Both the position numbers and the translations under genes were made by a program. From assembly GCA_947258875.1 (NCBI GenBank), contig CAMYKB010000008.1, positions 1 to 64,000 of the forward strand: 64,000 nucleotides of DNA, given 5' to 3'. Within the stretch, counting starts at the first letter, position 1. Each line of letters begins with the position of its first letter. The notes under the pieces were generated by a model, which did no database searches, was not told the DNA's origin, and was given only the letters and a program-made list of their open reading frames with translations. Positions 8,013 to 16,476 of this stretch are shown here, one piece after another. This DNA is from an uncultured Gammaproteobacteria bacterium. GTDB lineage: Bacteria; Pseudomonadota; Gammaproteobacteria; CAMYKB01.

Positions 8013-10294
8013 GCAGTATTCTCCTCAAGCTGGATAAGCAACGGCGGCAAGAATAGAAAATCCACTATTAGTGCAATAGCGATGGTAATGGCTGTTAGTA
8101 GCCCCATACCGGCGTTGAGTTCAAATGCCGACAGCGACAGCACCAAAAAACCTGCCACCAACACCACAGTCGTCACCCAAAGAGCCACACCTACACTGGA
8201 AAAGGCATAGCGCACGGCATCTTCGGCACTCAACCCTTGTTCCCGCCGGGCACGCAAATATTTACTCAGAAAATGAATGGTGTCATCGACCACGATACCC
8301 AATGTCATACCCGCTACCACTGACAGCGCCAGCCCGACCTGCCCGACCGTTAGCGCCCAGACACCGAAGGCAATACCTGCCGGCGCAAGATTCGGTATCA
8401 GGCTGATGAGTCCCATCTTGAGTGAGCGCAGCGCAAATATCAGGATTGATGAAATCAACACTAACGCAATCGTCGTACCGAGTAACATACTACGAATATT
8501 TCGATGACCTATGTGCGAGAACATTACTGTCGGGCTTGAACCTTCCGCTTCCAGTTCAGGCGCATTACCCTGTAGCCAGTTTATGGCACGCTGTTCCAGC
8601 TCCAGCACGCGTTTCGATGAAATCGTTTTTAAGCTAACCGACATACGTGTGGCCGATTTATCAAGATTGATCTGATTATTAAGATCAAGCCCGTAAGGCA
8701 GCGACATCTCATACAATAACAAATACTGCGCAGAAAGGTCTCGTGTTTCCGGTATACGATAATAACTGGTCTCGTCGGCATGCATGTTCTTGTTAAGGCG
8801 CTTAAAAACATCTGTAATGATATTGACGTGCAACACTTCGGGTTGTTCACCATACCAATCCGCGAAGGATTCAACCTTGGCAAGAAATTCCGGTTCACTG
8901 ATACCACCCGATTCTTTGGCATTCAATGAGTAGTCAACGAAATAAAGCCCAGTGAGATTATCGGCCACCATATCGGTATCCGTCCTGAACTCGACGGATT
9001 CATCGAAATACTCGACAAATACATCGTTAAGCTCGTTCCTCGGAATCAACGCGATTAACCCCAGGGTTGCGACACCCATGCCCAACATTAATACACGGCG
9101 TCGGCGAATCACAAATTCGGCCAAATCCTGCATGAGCAGCGTGGAACGGCTTTCACGCTGCGTCACCCTCACCGGCAAGACAGATACCAGCGCGGGCAGG
9201 AAGGTGACCGTCAGTATGAAAGCGTAAACCACACCCATTGCAGTGATATTACCAAGATCGTTAAACGGTGGAGAATCACTGAAGTTCAGGCTGAGAAAAC
9301 CAATTGCCGTGGTTAGTGAAGTCAGAAAAATTGGATGATAATTAATGCGCATGCTTTCAACGATGGCTTCCTGTTTAGCATGGCCTTTGCGCATATTGAA
9401 GAGAAAGGTTGTTAGGAAATGTACGCAATCGGCTACCGCCAGCGTCAGAATCATAATCGGGGCGGATGCTGATGGTGGTGTCAGTTTGATTCCCAACCAA
9501 CCACTTGAACCCATAGCCAGCAATATCGAAGTGACGATGATCAATAATGTGACAAAGGTGCCGGTAAAGCTGCGCAGGAAAAATAGTAACCCAATAATAA
9601 TAGCAAGAAACGCTAATGGCACCAGGGTCTTCATGTCGTTTTTCGACGCTTCCGGAAAGGCATTATTTAGCATCACCACCCCAGTTACGTAAAAATCGAT
9701 TTGTGGATATTTTCGTTCCATCTGTTGCAGCAAGTCGCGCACGTGCTGCACCACCTCTGGCGTCTCATGGTTCTGATCTACGCCCGGCATTTCTATTGTT
9801 ACATTGACGCCCGTTGCATGCGCATCAGGAGAAATAACGCGGTTGCGCAGTAGCGGCTCGCGGGTTGAGATAGACTTTGCCGTTACAAAATCCTCTGCAC
9901 TCAACACTTGTAGATCGAGCACCAGATCCTCAACAACCAGGTCATCGCCTTCTGCATAGGTGTTCTGAAAATTGGTTACAGAGTCTACGCGTCTTGAATA
10001 TGGTATTTGCCAGGCCGCTTCAGTTAGTTCCTGCACGGCCTGCAGGGTATGTTGTGTAAAGACGCCGCCATCCTTGGGAATTAACATAAACAGGACATTA
10101 TCGTTCTTAATATAAGTATCCTGCAGGTTCTCAAATGCTTCGAGTTGCGGATTAGTCTTACCGAAAAACACCCGGTAGTCATTCGTGAACTCAAGGAATC
10201 GCCCGCCACTGGCAACTACAGCGGTGATTAGTAAGGTAGCGATAATAATCAACCACCGCCAACGCAATACAGCCCGCGTGTATGTCTCGATCAT
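8009..10294 (-). CDS. MMPL/RND-superfamily transporter
   Basis: This 761-residue inner-membrane protein has the duplicated RND layout. A first membrane helix (about residues 12-30) is followed by a large periplasmic loop (about 35-210) and a block of five helices (about 215-365). The second half repeats this with a helix near 390, a loop, and a block at about 600-755. Sterol-sensing/MMPL-type motifs are visible, such as SAPIMILTLAVADCVHFL and GMTLGIVVDDTIHFLSKYL, with the Asp-Asp pair that relays protons. Family members export lipids and other hydrophobic compounds to the periplasm. It is coupled to the LolA-like gene downstream and follows tetR by 53 bases with a GAGGA ribosome site. Substrate unknown. 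Confidence 0.88.
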   Translation of the reverse strand: MIETYTRAVLRWRWLIIIATLLITAVVASGGRFLEFTNDYRVFFGKTNPQLEAFENLQDTYIKNDNVLFMLIPKDGGVFTQHTLQAVQELTEAAWQIPYSRRVDSVTNFQNTYAEGDDLVVEDLVLDLQVLSAEDFVTAKSISTREPLLRNRVISPDAHATGVNVTIEMPGVDQNHETPEVVQHVRDLLQQMERKYPQIDFYVTGVVMLNNAFPEASKNDMKTLVPLAFLAIIIGLLFFLRSFTGTFVTLLIIVTSILLAMGSSGWLGIKLTPPSASAPIMILTLAVADCVHFLTTFLFNMRKGHAKQEAIVESMRINYHPIFLTSLTTAIGFLSLNFSDSPPFNDLGNITAMGVVYAFILTVTFLPALVSVLPVRVTQRESRSTLLMQDLAEFVIRRRRVLMLGMGVATLGLIALIPRNELNDVFVEYFDESVEFRTDTDMVADNLTGLYFVDYSLNAKESGGISEPEFLAKVESFADWYGEQPEVLHVNIITDVFKRLNKNMHADETSYYRIPETRDLSAQYLLLYEMSLPYGLDLNNQINLDKSATRMSVSLKTISSKRVLELEQRAINWLQGNAPELEAEGSSPTVMFSHIGHRNIRSMLLGTTIALVLISSILIFALRSLKMGLISLIPNLAPAGIAFGVWALTVGQVGLALSVVAGMTLGIVVDDTIHFLSKYLRARREQGLSAEDAVRYAFSSVGVALWVTTVVLVAGFLVLSLSAFELNAGMGLLTAITIAIALIVDFLFLPPLLIQLEENTA

Positions 10295-10347
10295 CTGATT
10301 GTCCTCATCCGTAGTTTTTTAGAGATCAGTCAACAGGATTAACAATT

Positions 10348-11037
10348 TTAGGTATGCAGACTTTTAAGATAATGAATTAAACCAGTGCCACAGGCATGCA
10401 GCACATCGATACTTTGGGCAACCTTGGCGCTCCCCAGACAACCTTCGAGCGAGGCCACAATGAAAATCGCGGCTTTTTCAACATTCACACTTGGACGCAC
10501 CTGTCCATGCCCCTGTCCGCGGCGCAATGCCTGAGCAATCGCCTCCCGCCATTCATCGTATATGGATTCAAGTCTGGACTTGAATCCGGCATCAATCGGC
10601 GACATCTCCTGGCTTAGGTTGTTCAGTGGACAACCCAGCCGCACCATCTCCTCATCGATTTGCTTACCCTCTTCCTGTAACAGGGTGATAAAGGTAACGA
10701 TAGGATCATTCGCCTCTTGCATGGGTTTGACCCAACGTTCTCGCAAGGTCGTAGCAATGATTTCATCGACAACTGCATAGCCCAGGGCTTGCTTGTTCGG
10801 GAAGTGGTGATATAACGCACCTTTGGTGACGCCGGTGTCCTTGAGTATTCTGGAGAGACTGGCCGCCTGAAAACCCTGCTCATGAATCTCGCGAAAAGCC
10901 GCCTCTAACAAGAGCAAGCGGGTTTGTTCGCCGGCACTCTCACAGCGCTCGCAGCGCCACCAGTGATAGCGCGCACTAAGTACGTCATGAAGCTTTTCAC
11001 CAATTCGCCCGTGACGGCGCCGCGCTGTTGTAGACAT
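10348..11037 (-). CDS. TetR/AcrR-family transcriptional regulator
   Basis: About 229 residues from the ATG at 11037, which overlaps the MAPEG stop codon by one base (TGATG) and has GAGG upstream; the frame itself is open further. The TetR helix-turn-helix is clear: AAFREIHEQGFQAASLSRILKDTG then VTKGALYHHFPNKQALG (about residues 45-85). The C-terminal half is the usual all-helical ligand domain. Before the HTH lies an extension of about 36 residues, rich in Arg/His, with a CxxC pair (WRCERC), which is unusual for the family. Two palindromic sites that flank and overlap the promoter of this operon are the obvious operators, so it probably represses its own operon and responds to a hydrophobic inducer. 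Confidence 0.88.
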   Translation of the reverse strand: MSTTARRRHGRIGEKLHDVLSARYHWWRCERCESAGEQTRLLLLEAAFREIHEQGFQAASLSRILKDTGVTKGALYHHFPNKQALGYAVVDEIIATTLRERWVKPMQEANDPIVTFITLLQEEGKQIDEEMVRLGCPLNNLSQEMSPIDAGFKSRLESIYDEWREAIAQALRRGQGHGQVRPSVNVEKAAIFIVASLEGCLGSAKVAQSIDVLHACGTGLIHYLKSLHT

Positions 11038-11423
11038 CAGACTAACCTCACAGCATTTGCCACCGTCAGACCTAAAATAACCAACCAACTCAGCAACGTG
11101 CCATAAAAACGACCGAATGAGGCACCCGAATGTCTGCTCATACCCCAGGCGTGAATTGCACGCGCAATGATCAACACCGCACCGAATCCATGCACCAAAA
11201 GGCTCGCCCCATTCGCTTCCAGCAACAACATCATCAGCAATGCCAGCGGAATATTTTCGACTGCGTTACCATGCGCAGCGATCGCGCGTGCCAGTTCGCG
11301 CTTACCGCCGTCGCCAAGCCCAACACGCTCACTACGACGCAGTACGGTTACGCGCCAGGCCAGGAAGATGATGAGCGGGGCCAGGATGACTGCATACAGC
11401 GTTGTTATTGGAATGGCTGGCAT
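11037..11423 (-). CDS. MAPEG-family membrane protein
   Basis: This 128-residue integral membrane protein has four hydrophobic helices. The MAPEG signature is readable: RAIAAHGNAVENIPLALLMMLLLE (Arg, His-Gly-Asn, Glu-Asn-x-Pro) about residues 46-70. MAPEG proteins bind glutathione and act on lipophilic substrates, as in eicosanoid and glutathione metabolism in eukaryotes; bacterial members are poorly defined. It is the first gene of the TetR-controlled operon and has a good ribosome site (GGAGG, four bases before ATG). Its position ahead of tetR and a lipid-type transporter suggests a role in handling lipophilic or oxidised compounds, which is inference. Confidence 0.85.
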   Translation of the reverse strand: MPAIPITTLYAVILAPLIIFLAWRVTVLRRSERVGLGDGGKRELARAIAAHGNAVENIPLALLMMLLLEANGASLLVHGFGAVLIIARAIHAWGMSRHSGASFGRFYGTLLSWLVILGLTVANAVRLV

Positions 11424-11454
11424 TACGCCTCCGTCTTTGGGTAAAACTCATAAA

Positions 11455-11500
11455 CATACCGATTGGTATGTTTATACATACCAATCGGTATGTTTGTCAA
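11455..11500 (-). promoter_or_regulatory. TetR-controlled promoter with two inverted operators
   Basis: On the minus strand a near-consensus sigma70 promoter is visible: TTGACA (11500-11495), an 18-base spacer, then TATAAA (11476-11471), reading toward the MAPEG gene. Two 16-base copies of an imperfect palindrome surround the -10: CATACCAATCGGTATG at 11477-11492, filling the spacer, and CATACCGATTGGTATG at 11455-11470, just downstream. They are inverted relative to each other with centres 22 bp apart, about two helical turns. This is the arrangement expected for two TetR-family dimers blocking RNA polymerase. A perfect CCTCTAGAGG palindrome at 11501-11510 adjoins it on the bioD side. Confidence 0.88.
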
Positions 11501-11531
11501 CCTCTAGAGGCCAAGCGTGTAAAATTCCGCG

Positions 11532-12233
11532 ATGACTCAGGTGGATCACAATCAACCAAGCGGCGTGTTCATTACGGGTACAGATACCGGCGTGGGCAAG
11601 ACCTGGGTCAGCGCCCGACTCATCCAGCAACTCCTGCAGCGTGGCGTCCATGTGATCCCGCGCAAGCCGGTGGAATCAGGTTGCGCATCCACAGCGATGG
11701 GACTTGCGCCTGCTGACGCAGCCGCGCTGCATATCGCGGCAGGCAGGCCGTGTACGCTTGATTTGGTCTGCCCATACCGTTTTGCACCCGCCCTGTCACC
11801 CGATAGAGCAGCGCGCCTCGCGGGCAGCGACCTGACAGTCAAGATGCTGGCGGATGCCTGTAGATATGGAGTTGAAGGCAGCGACTTTTTGCTAATTGAA
11901 GGTGCTGGCGGATTTTATTCGCCAATCGCGAATGATGGATTAAATGCCGATCTCGCACAGGCCCTTGATTTTCCTATTATTATTATCGCCGAGGACAAGC
12001 TGGGTTGTATCAACCATGTCCTGCTCACCCGTGAAGCGATTCGTGCGCGCGGCCTCACACTAACCGCCGTAGTCCTCAATCAAATCCAGACCACGGAGGA
12101 AGGACAAATGAATAATGGTGAAGACTTAAGTAGATTGATCCACGAACCGGTCAGCGTAATCGGACACAACGCCGACGCTACCATCGCCCAAACCCTGGGC
12201 TACCTGGCGGAAACCCTAATCGCTGGCGACTGA
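11532..12233 (+). CDS. bioD: dethiobiotin synthetase
   Basis: This 233-residue cytoplasmic enzyme converts 7,8-diaminopelargonate, CO2 and ATP to dethiobiotin, the penultimate step of biotin synthesis. The P-loop FITGTDTGVGKTW (about residues 12-24) is characteristic of BioD, as are the RKPVESG segment (Lys that binds substrate), the LIEGAGG motif (about residues 117-123), and the late VVLNQI nucleotide-base segment. Length is normal (about 225). No other bio gene lies in the window, so this is an unlinked bioD. It is divergent from the TetR operon and its start lies only 32 bases beyond the operator region, so cross-talk is possible. Confidence 0.93.
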   Translation: MTQVDHNQPSGVFITGTDTGVGKTWVSARLIQQLLQRGVHVIPRKPVESGCASTAMGLAPADAAALHIAAGRPCTLDLVCPYRFAPALSPDRAARLAGSDLTVKMLADACRYGVEGSDFLLIEGAGGFYSPIANDGLNADLAQALDFPIIIIAEDKLGCINHVLLTREAIRARGLTLTAVVLNQIQTTEEGQMNNGEDLSRLIHEPVSVIGHNADATIAQTLGYLAETLIAGD

Positions 12234-12250
12234 AGAAACCGTCTGTAAAC

Positions 12251-12704
12251 TCAGCCCTTCAGACGGTCGATCGCCTGCTGCAAGTTCTGGCGTACCTGGA
12301 TGTCGAATCGCTCGGTAAAATAGTCCGTGCTGTAGATGTGTTGTCTGTCCAGGAAAGAGCGCAACAATCGCCGGCACGAAACCCTGAACAAAATGACCCA
12401 GCTTGTCGTAATTATTACGACTCATACCAAAGGCATCCTTGATCCAGTCAAACAACGGCACTTCTGCATAGGTATAATGCCCGCCAACCATCAATACGAC
12501 ATAGTGAATCAGGATGAGGATATAGGCGAGCGTAGTGAATGGAAAGCGGTGGCGCGTTACGAACAGCAGCACAACTGCAATCAATGCAGGCGCGACCTCA
12601 AGCAATCATATGAAATAATCCTGCGGTTGAATCCCCGACCACAGCAACACGCCGAAGAACACCGCATACCAGATCTTGTTTATTATCAGCCGAGTATCGT
12701 TGAC
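12251..12704 (-). pseudogene. decayed DUF2238 (YjdF-like) membrane protein
   Basis: Reading the minus strand right after the DUF2892 stop gives a frame of 32 codons (..NKIWYAVFFGVLLWSGIQPQ..) that hits an in-frame TGA at 12608-12606. It then resumes in the same frame as LLEVAPALIAVVLLF and continues through MVGGHYTYAEVPLFDW and NNYDKLGHFVQGFVPAI. These are unmistakable DUF2238 family blocks, in which the stop position normally holds Trp or another residue. After VPAIVA the frame loses family similarity, about 90 residues before the expected C-terminus. A different frame there reads 37 sensible codons (LRSFLDRQHIYSTDY...) to a TGA at 12253-12251. A start codon is also not evident. The gene looks dead, with a possible deletion fusion at its 3' end. 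Confidence 0.75.
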
Positions 12705-12911
12705 TTACTCCGGTTTCGCACCGAACAACTTGTTCATAAAAATCATACCGGGGCAAATACTGGTAACCGCCGCAAACGTGAAGAATACAGTTGGCAGGTA
12801 CAGCACCCAATGCACTGCGCCAAAACCCGTTAACCAGATGCCCAGCCACATCAACACACCCGCAAACAGGAAAAAAGCACGCATTGGTTTACCGATAAGC
12901 AATTTTTCCAT
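12705..12911 (-). CDS. DUF2892 / YgaP-like inner-membrane protein
   Basis: This 68-residue membrane protein has two hydrophobic helices (about residues 10-28 and 31-50) and the family's C-terminal CPGMIFMNKLFGAKP, similar to the membrane part of YgaP and other DUF2892 proteins. I choose the ATG at 12911 because AAAGGGG lies six bases before it; the ATG at 12917 directly abuts that ribosome site. It is 108 bases downstream of ygiQ and directly upstream of the DUF2238 remnant, with which it probably once formed a pair. Its function is unknown. Confidence 0.75.
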   Translation of the reverse strand: MEKLLIGKPMRAFFLFAGVLMWLGIWLTGFGAVHWVLYLPTVFFTFAAVTSICPGMIFMNKLFGAKPE

Positions 12912-13019
12912 GAACATCCCCTTTGTAATACATGATTCGCGTGGCCAACACACAGAGATCTATATATCTCGGATCACAGCATACCACTGCGAAGCCACAA
13001 TACTTCGGCGTCAAACAAA

Positions 13020-15233
13020 CTACGGCCTGCGCCTGCGTGTGGTACGAGCACCTGTTGTATTCACAGATTTCCTGCCACGCCCTTGACGCGGGCCATCCGG
13101 CAAGCCCGTATGCTGGGTACGAATAGCTTTACCATGGAGTCTGCGAGACTTGCGTTTACCTTCGTGTTCATCACCTGTACCGGCTGGCTGGTAATAAGGG
13201 ATCAGGTGATATTTGCTGTTACCAATCAAATCGGCGCGGCCCATGCGTTTTAGCGCTTCGCGCAACAAGGGCCAGTTATTGGCATCGTGATACCGCAAGA
13301 AGGCCTTGTGCAAACGGCGTCGCTTGAAACCTTTGGGTGTGGTGACAGACTCGCTCTCATAAGTGACCTTGCGCAGCGGGTTCTTACCCGCATGATACAT
13401 GGCGGTCGCTGTCGCCATCGGCGACGGCAGGAACGCCTGCACCTGATCCGCCCGGAAGCCATTACGCTTCAGCCATAAGGCAAGATTTAGCATATCCTCA
13501 TCCGTGGTACCCGGATGAGCCGCGATAAAATACGGGATCAGGTACTGTTCCTTGCCTGCCGCTTGCGAATATTTCTCAAACATCGCTTTGAAACGATCAT
13601 ATGTACCGATACCGGGTTTCATCATCTTCGTCAGTGGCCCCGCTTCGGTATGTTCCGGCGCAATCTTGAGATAACCCCCCACATGATGGGTTACAAGTTC
13701 TTTCACATACTCCGGCGATTCAACCGCCAGGTCGTAGCGCAGACCTGAAGCGATCAGCACTTTTTTAATACCACGCAATTCACGCGCACGCCGATAAAGC
13801 TTAATCAAAGGCTGGTGATTGGTATTCAGATTTTTACAAATACCGGGAAACACGCAAGACGGCAGGCGGCAGGCGGATTCGATTTCGGGGCTCTTGCATT
13901 GCAGGCGATACATATTGGCGGTGGGGCCACCCAGATCCGAGATCACACCGGTAAAGCCGGGCACCGAATCGCGAATGGTTTCCACCTCACGAATAATCGA
14001 GTCCTCGGAACGGCTCTGAATAATGCGGCCTTCGTGCTCGGTGATCGAGCAGAAAGTACAGCCACCGAAACAGCCGCGCATAATGTTCACCGAGAAACGG
14101 ATCATTTCATATGCTGGTATACGGGCATCACCATAGACCGGGTGCGGCGTGCGCGAGTATGGCAATTCAAAAACCGAGTCCAGTTCTGATGTTGTTAACG
14201 GCAGCGGCGGTGGATTCAACCATAGATCGCGGTCGCCATGACGCTGCACCAGGGCACGCGCATTACCCGGGTTGGTTTCCAGGTGCAGGATGCGCGATGC
14301 ATGCGCGTATAGCACAACATCGGATTTTAGCTTTTCATAAGCAGGCAGACGAATCACAGAGGTGCTGCGATCCAGTTTCACACGCGGTTGAAATTTCAGA
14401 ATCCGTGTGCCGCTACTGTGACTATTTGTTTCAGCCTTTTGATCTGCTTTTTTGTCTGCACAGGCTACAGACCGTGTGGTGTCTTCATAGGGATCAATCG
14501 GTGCATCGATTTTTCCAGGCGTATCGATATGTGTTGAATCAATCTCGCTCCAGCCTGCTGGCAATTGCTGCACCATAAACGCAGTTCCGCGTATATCGCG
14601 AATTGCATCGATCGACTCCCCCGCCGCAAGCCGATGCGCGACCTCGACGATGGCGCGCTCGGCATTACCGTAAAGCAACAGGTCGGCCCTGGCATCCAGC
14701 AAAACCGATCGCCGCACCTTGTCCTGCCAGTAATCGTAATGCGCAATACGTCGCAGACTGGCCTCAATGCCGCCGATAATAACCGGCGTGTCCTTATAAA
14801 CCTCACGACAACGTTGTGTATAAACTATCACTGAACGATCCGGACGCTTGCCGCCTTCATCGTTGGGTGTATAAGCATCGTTGCAGCGAACGCGCCGATC
14901 CGAGGTATAGCGATTCACCATCGAATCCATATTGCCTGCAGTCACGCCGAAAAACAGGTTCGGTCTGCCGAGACGCATGAAATCGTCTGTACTGCACCAA
15001 TCCGGTTGAGCGATAATCCCTACCCGAAAACCCTGTGATTCCAGCAAGCGCCCAATCACCGCCATGCCGAAGCTGGGGTGATCCACATAGGCATCACCGG
15101 TTACGATTATGATGTCGCAGCTATCCCAGCCCAGATCATCCATCTCTTCACGCGACATGGGCAGCACCGGCGCCGTGCCGAAGCGTTTCGCCCAATACTG
15201 GCGATAAGAAAAAATGTTTTTGGCTGTTTCCAT
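13020..15233 (-). CDS. ygiQ: YgiQ-family radical SAM protein
   Basis: About 737 residues from ATG 15233. Family N-terminal residues begin here ([30 protein letters not shown]), and the extra 15 codons upstream start with TTG. It carries an N-terminal cobalamin-type/UPF0313 domain and a radical SAM core whose cluster ligands are visible in [18 protein letters not shown] (C-x3-C-x2-C, around residue 380). The C-terminus is a basic, Arg/Lys-rich tail, typical for YgiQ. The biochemical role of YgiQ is still not established, though radical chemistry on an unknown substrate is expected. It has no apparent operon partner on its 5' side. Confidence 0.93.
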   Translation of the reverse strand: METAKNIFSYRQYWAKRFGTAPVLPMSREEMDDLGWDSCDIIIVTGDAYVDHPSFGMAVIGRLLESQGFRVGIIAQPDWCSTDDFMRLGRPNLFFGVTAGNMDSMVNRYTSDRRVRCNDAYTPNDEGGKRPDRSVIVYTQRCREVYKDTPVIIGGIEASLRRIAHYDYWQDKVRRSVLLDARADLLLYGNAERAIVEVAHRLAAGESIDAIRDIRGTAFMVQQLPAGWSEIDSTHIDTPGKIDAPIDPYEDTTRSVACADKKADQKAETNSHSSGTRILKFQPRVKLDRSTSVIRLPAYEKLKSDVVLYAHASRILHLETNPGNARALVQRHGDRDLWLNPPPLPLTTSELDSVFELPYSRTPHPVYGDARIPAYEMIRFSVNIMRGCFGGCTFCSITEHEGRIIQSRSEDSIIREVETIRDSVPGFTGVISDLGGPTANMYRLQCKSPEIESACRLPSCVFPGICKNLNTNHQPLIKLYRRARELRGIKKVLIASGLRYDLAVESPEYVKELVTHHVGGYLKIAPEHTEAGPLTKMMKPGIGTYDRFKAMFEKYSQAAGKEQYLIPYFIAAHPGTTDEDMLNLALWLKRNGFRADQVQAFLPSPMATATAMYHAGKNPLRKVTYESESVTTPKGFKRRRLHKAFLRYHDANNWPLLREALKRMGRADLIGNSKYHLIPYYQPAGTGDEHEGKRKSRRLHGKAIRTQHTGLPDGPRQGRGRKSVNTTGARTTRRRRP

Positions 15234-15368
15234 CGGAGAATTCTGCAGCTGGGCAGGTCTGGCACTTTTGACAAACAAGAGACGATTGTAGCGTAAATAT
15301 GCGGCATCCGGTGCAGCCGTCAGTCGATTTTACAATCTGTAGCGTAATTGTACGGCCATAAAACCGCC

Positions 15369-15803
15369 CTATTGCTGATAAATATCCGCATCATGCCGTT
15401 CCATGAAGATTTCCGGTCTCTTCAAACAGGTAAAACCATATTGCTCATACAATCCATGTGCATCCAGTGTAGCCAACGCCCAACGCCGCAGACCCTGCAA
15501 CTGCGGATGCAAGGTTACACACTCCAGCAGCCACTTCGCTAAACCTCGGCCACGGTATTCCGGCAATACAAACGCATCAGCAAGGTACGCGAAGGTTGCG
15601 TAATCAGTAATCACCCGCGCAAAAGCGACTTGCTGGCGAGCATCGTAAAGACCGAAATTCAGCGAGTGCTTGATCGAATGTTCAACGATATGCTTGGGGA
15701 TATTCCTGGCCCAATACGATTCAACGAGAAACCCATGGATGACATCGATCTGTAGTAATGCCGGATCCGTACTCGTCCGGAAATCTCCATATAACCATTC
15801 CAT
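15369..15803 (-). CDS. GNAT-family N-acetyltransferase
   Basis: This 144-residue single-domain acetyltransferase has the acetyl-CoA-binding motif A as LPEYRGRGLAKWLL (about residues 80-93; the R/Q-x-x-G-x-G/A loop). It is preceded by the beta4 strand AYLADAFV and followed by the YEQYGFTCL segment typical of the GNAT C-terminus. The substrate amine cannot be predicted. It lies six bases after the CPCC-protein gene on the same strand, so the two are probably one transcript. Confidence 0.87.
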   Translation of the reverse strand: MEWLYGDFRTSTDPALLQIDVIHGFLVESYWARNIPKHIVEHSIKHSLNFGLYDARQQVAFARVITDYATFAYLADAFVLPEYRGRGLAKWLLECVTLHPQLQGLRRWALATLDAHGLYEQYGFTCLKRPEIFMERHDADIYQQ

Positions 15804-15809
15804 CAGTTG

Positions 15810-16244
15810 CTAACTGGAAAGCCTCCTCCAATAGGTTGGCCGCCAGTAGTAAAGTACCGTGGTGTCCTGGATCGGGTAGCTATCGGCATAATCAATGCCG
15901 CGCTGCGGTTCTTCTACATTATCATGTGTGACATCAAGCACCCGCCACGAATCTTCACGCACATCATCACCCAGAGGCTGACGACCCGTACCGGCGTTGC
16001 GCCTCTCGGCAGTGCCACAGGCAACGTAGTTCTTTTGTGCCTGCTGCAATGACACAGGGTTAGCGACATTCGGCATCAGTGGGAAGCGTAACTGTGCCAG
16101 ATTATCCTGCCACAGGCATATCGGGCAAGTCTGATAACTGCCTGGCTGTTCGCTGAACATTAGGTAGCCACAGCAGGGACAGGGGAATTTTTCATAGTTA
16201 GTGTACATGACCGTTAATACCATACGCCTTTTGTTAGTACTCAC
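15810..16244 (-). CDS. CPCC-family cysteine-rich protein
   Basis: A 144-residue cytoplasmic protein of the CPCC family, named for its first zinc-binding motif. FPCPCCGYLMF (about residues 20-30) and a second pair, TCPICLW, give a four-Cys zinc-ribbon-like site. A conserved WxDN segment follows directly. The start is uncertain. GTG at 16244 has AGG five bases upstream; ATG at 16223 or 16208 would shorten it by 7 or 12 residues without touching the motif. Function is unknown. It is likely co-transcribed with the GNAT gene downstream. Confidence 0.78.
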   Translation of the reverse strand: MSTNKRRMVLTVMYTNYEKFPCPCCGYLMFSEQPGSYQTCPICLWQDNLAQLRFPLMPNVANPVSLQQAQKNYVACGTAERRNAGTGRQPLGDDVREDSWRVLDVTHDNVEEPQRGIDYADSYPIQDTTVLYYWRPTYWRRLSS

Positions 16245-16425
16245 ACAAGCCTGGATTTCTTACTGCAAAAACGCAAAGAAAACAGGTTACTAAATCTTGA
16301 CGCAATTATATGTTTTCTAACCCGCTTTATTGTTCAGCCAAAATGTTATCCTTGAACATCCTTTCAGCACGGCCCTTTGCGCCTTTATGACCTATGGGTA
16401 TTTAGGCGCAATCTTTCCGAGATAA

Positions 16426-16456
16426 CAAAAAAACGGGCGCCGCGGCGCCCGTTTTA
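16426..16456 (-). terminator. Rho-independent terminator after amtB
   Basis: A GC-rich perfect stem ACGGGCGCC/GGCGCCCGT with a GCG loop. On the minus strand it is followed by seven T residues (A-run at 16426-16432 on the plus strand). It lies 20 bases past the amtB stop codon. Confidence 0.92.
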
Positions 16457-16476
16457 ACACAACATTATTTTTACGT

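Noticed and set aside
11494-11525. Forward promoter for bioD (TTGTCA...TAAAAT)
   Set aside because: The spacer is 20 bases and the start would be almost leaderless, so the fit is poor.
12238-12267. Inverted repeat ACCGTCTG/CAGACGGT after bioD
   Set aside because: The 14-base loop and missing T-run make it a weak terminator; kept out of the feature list.
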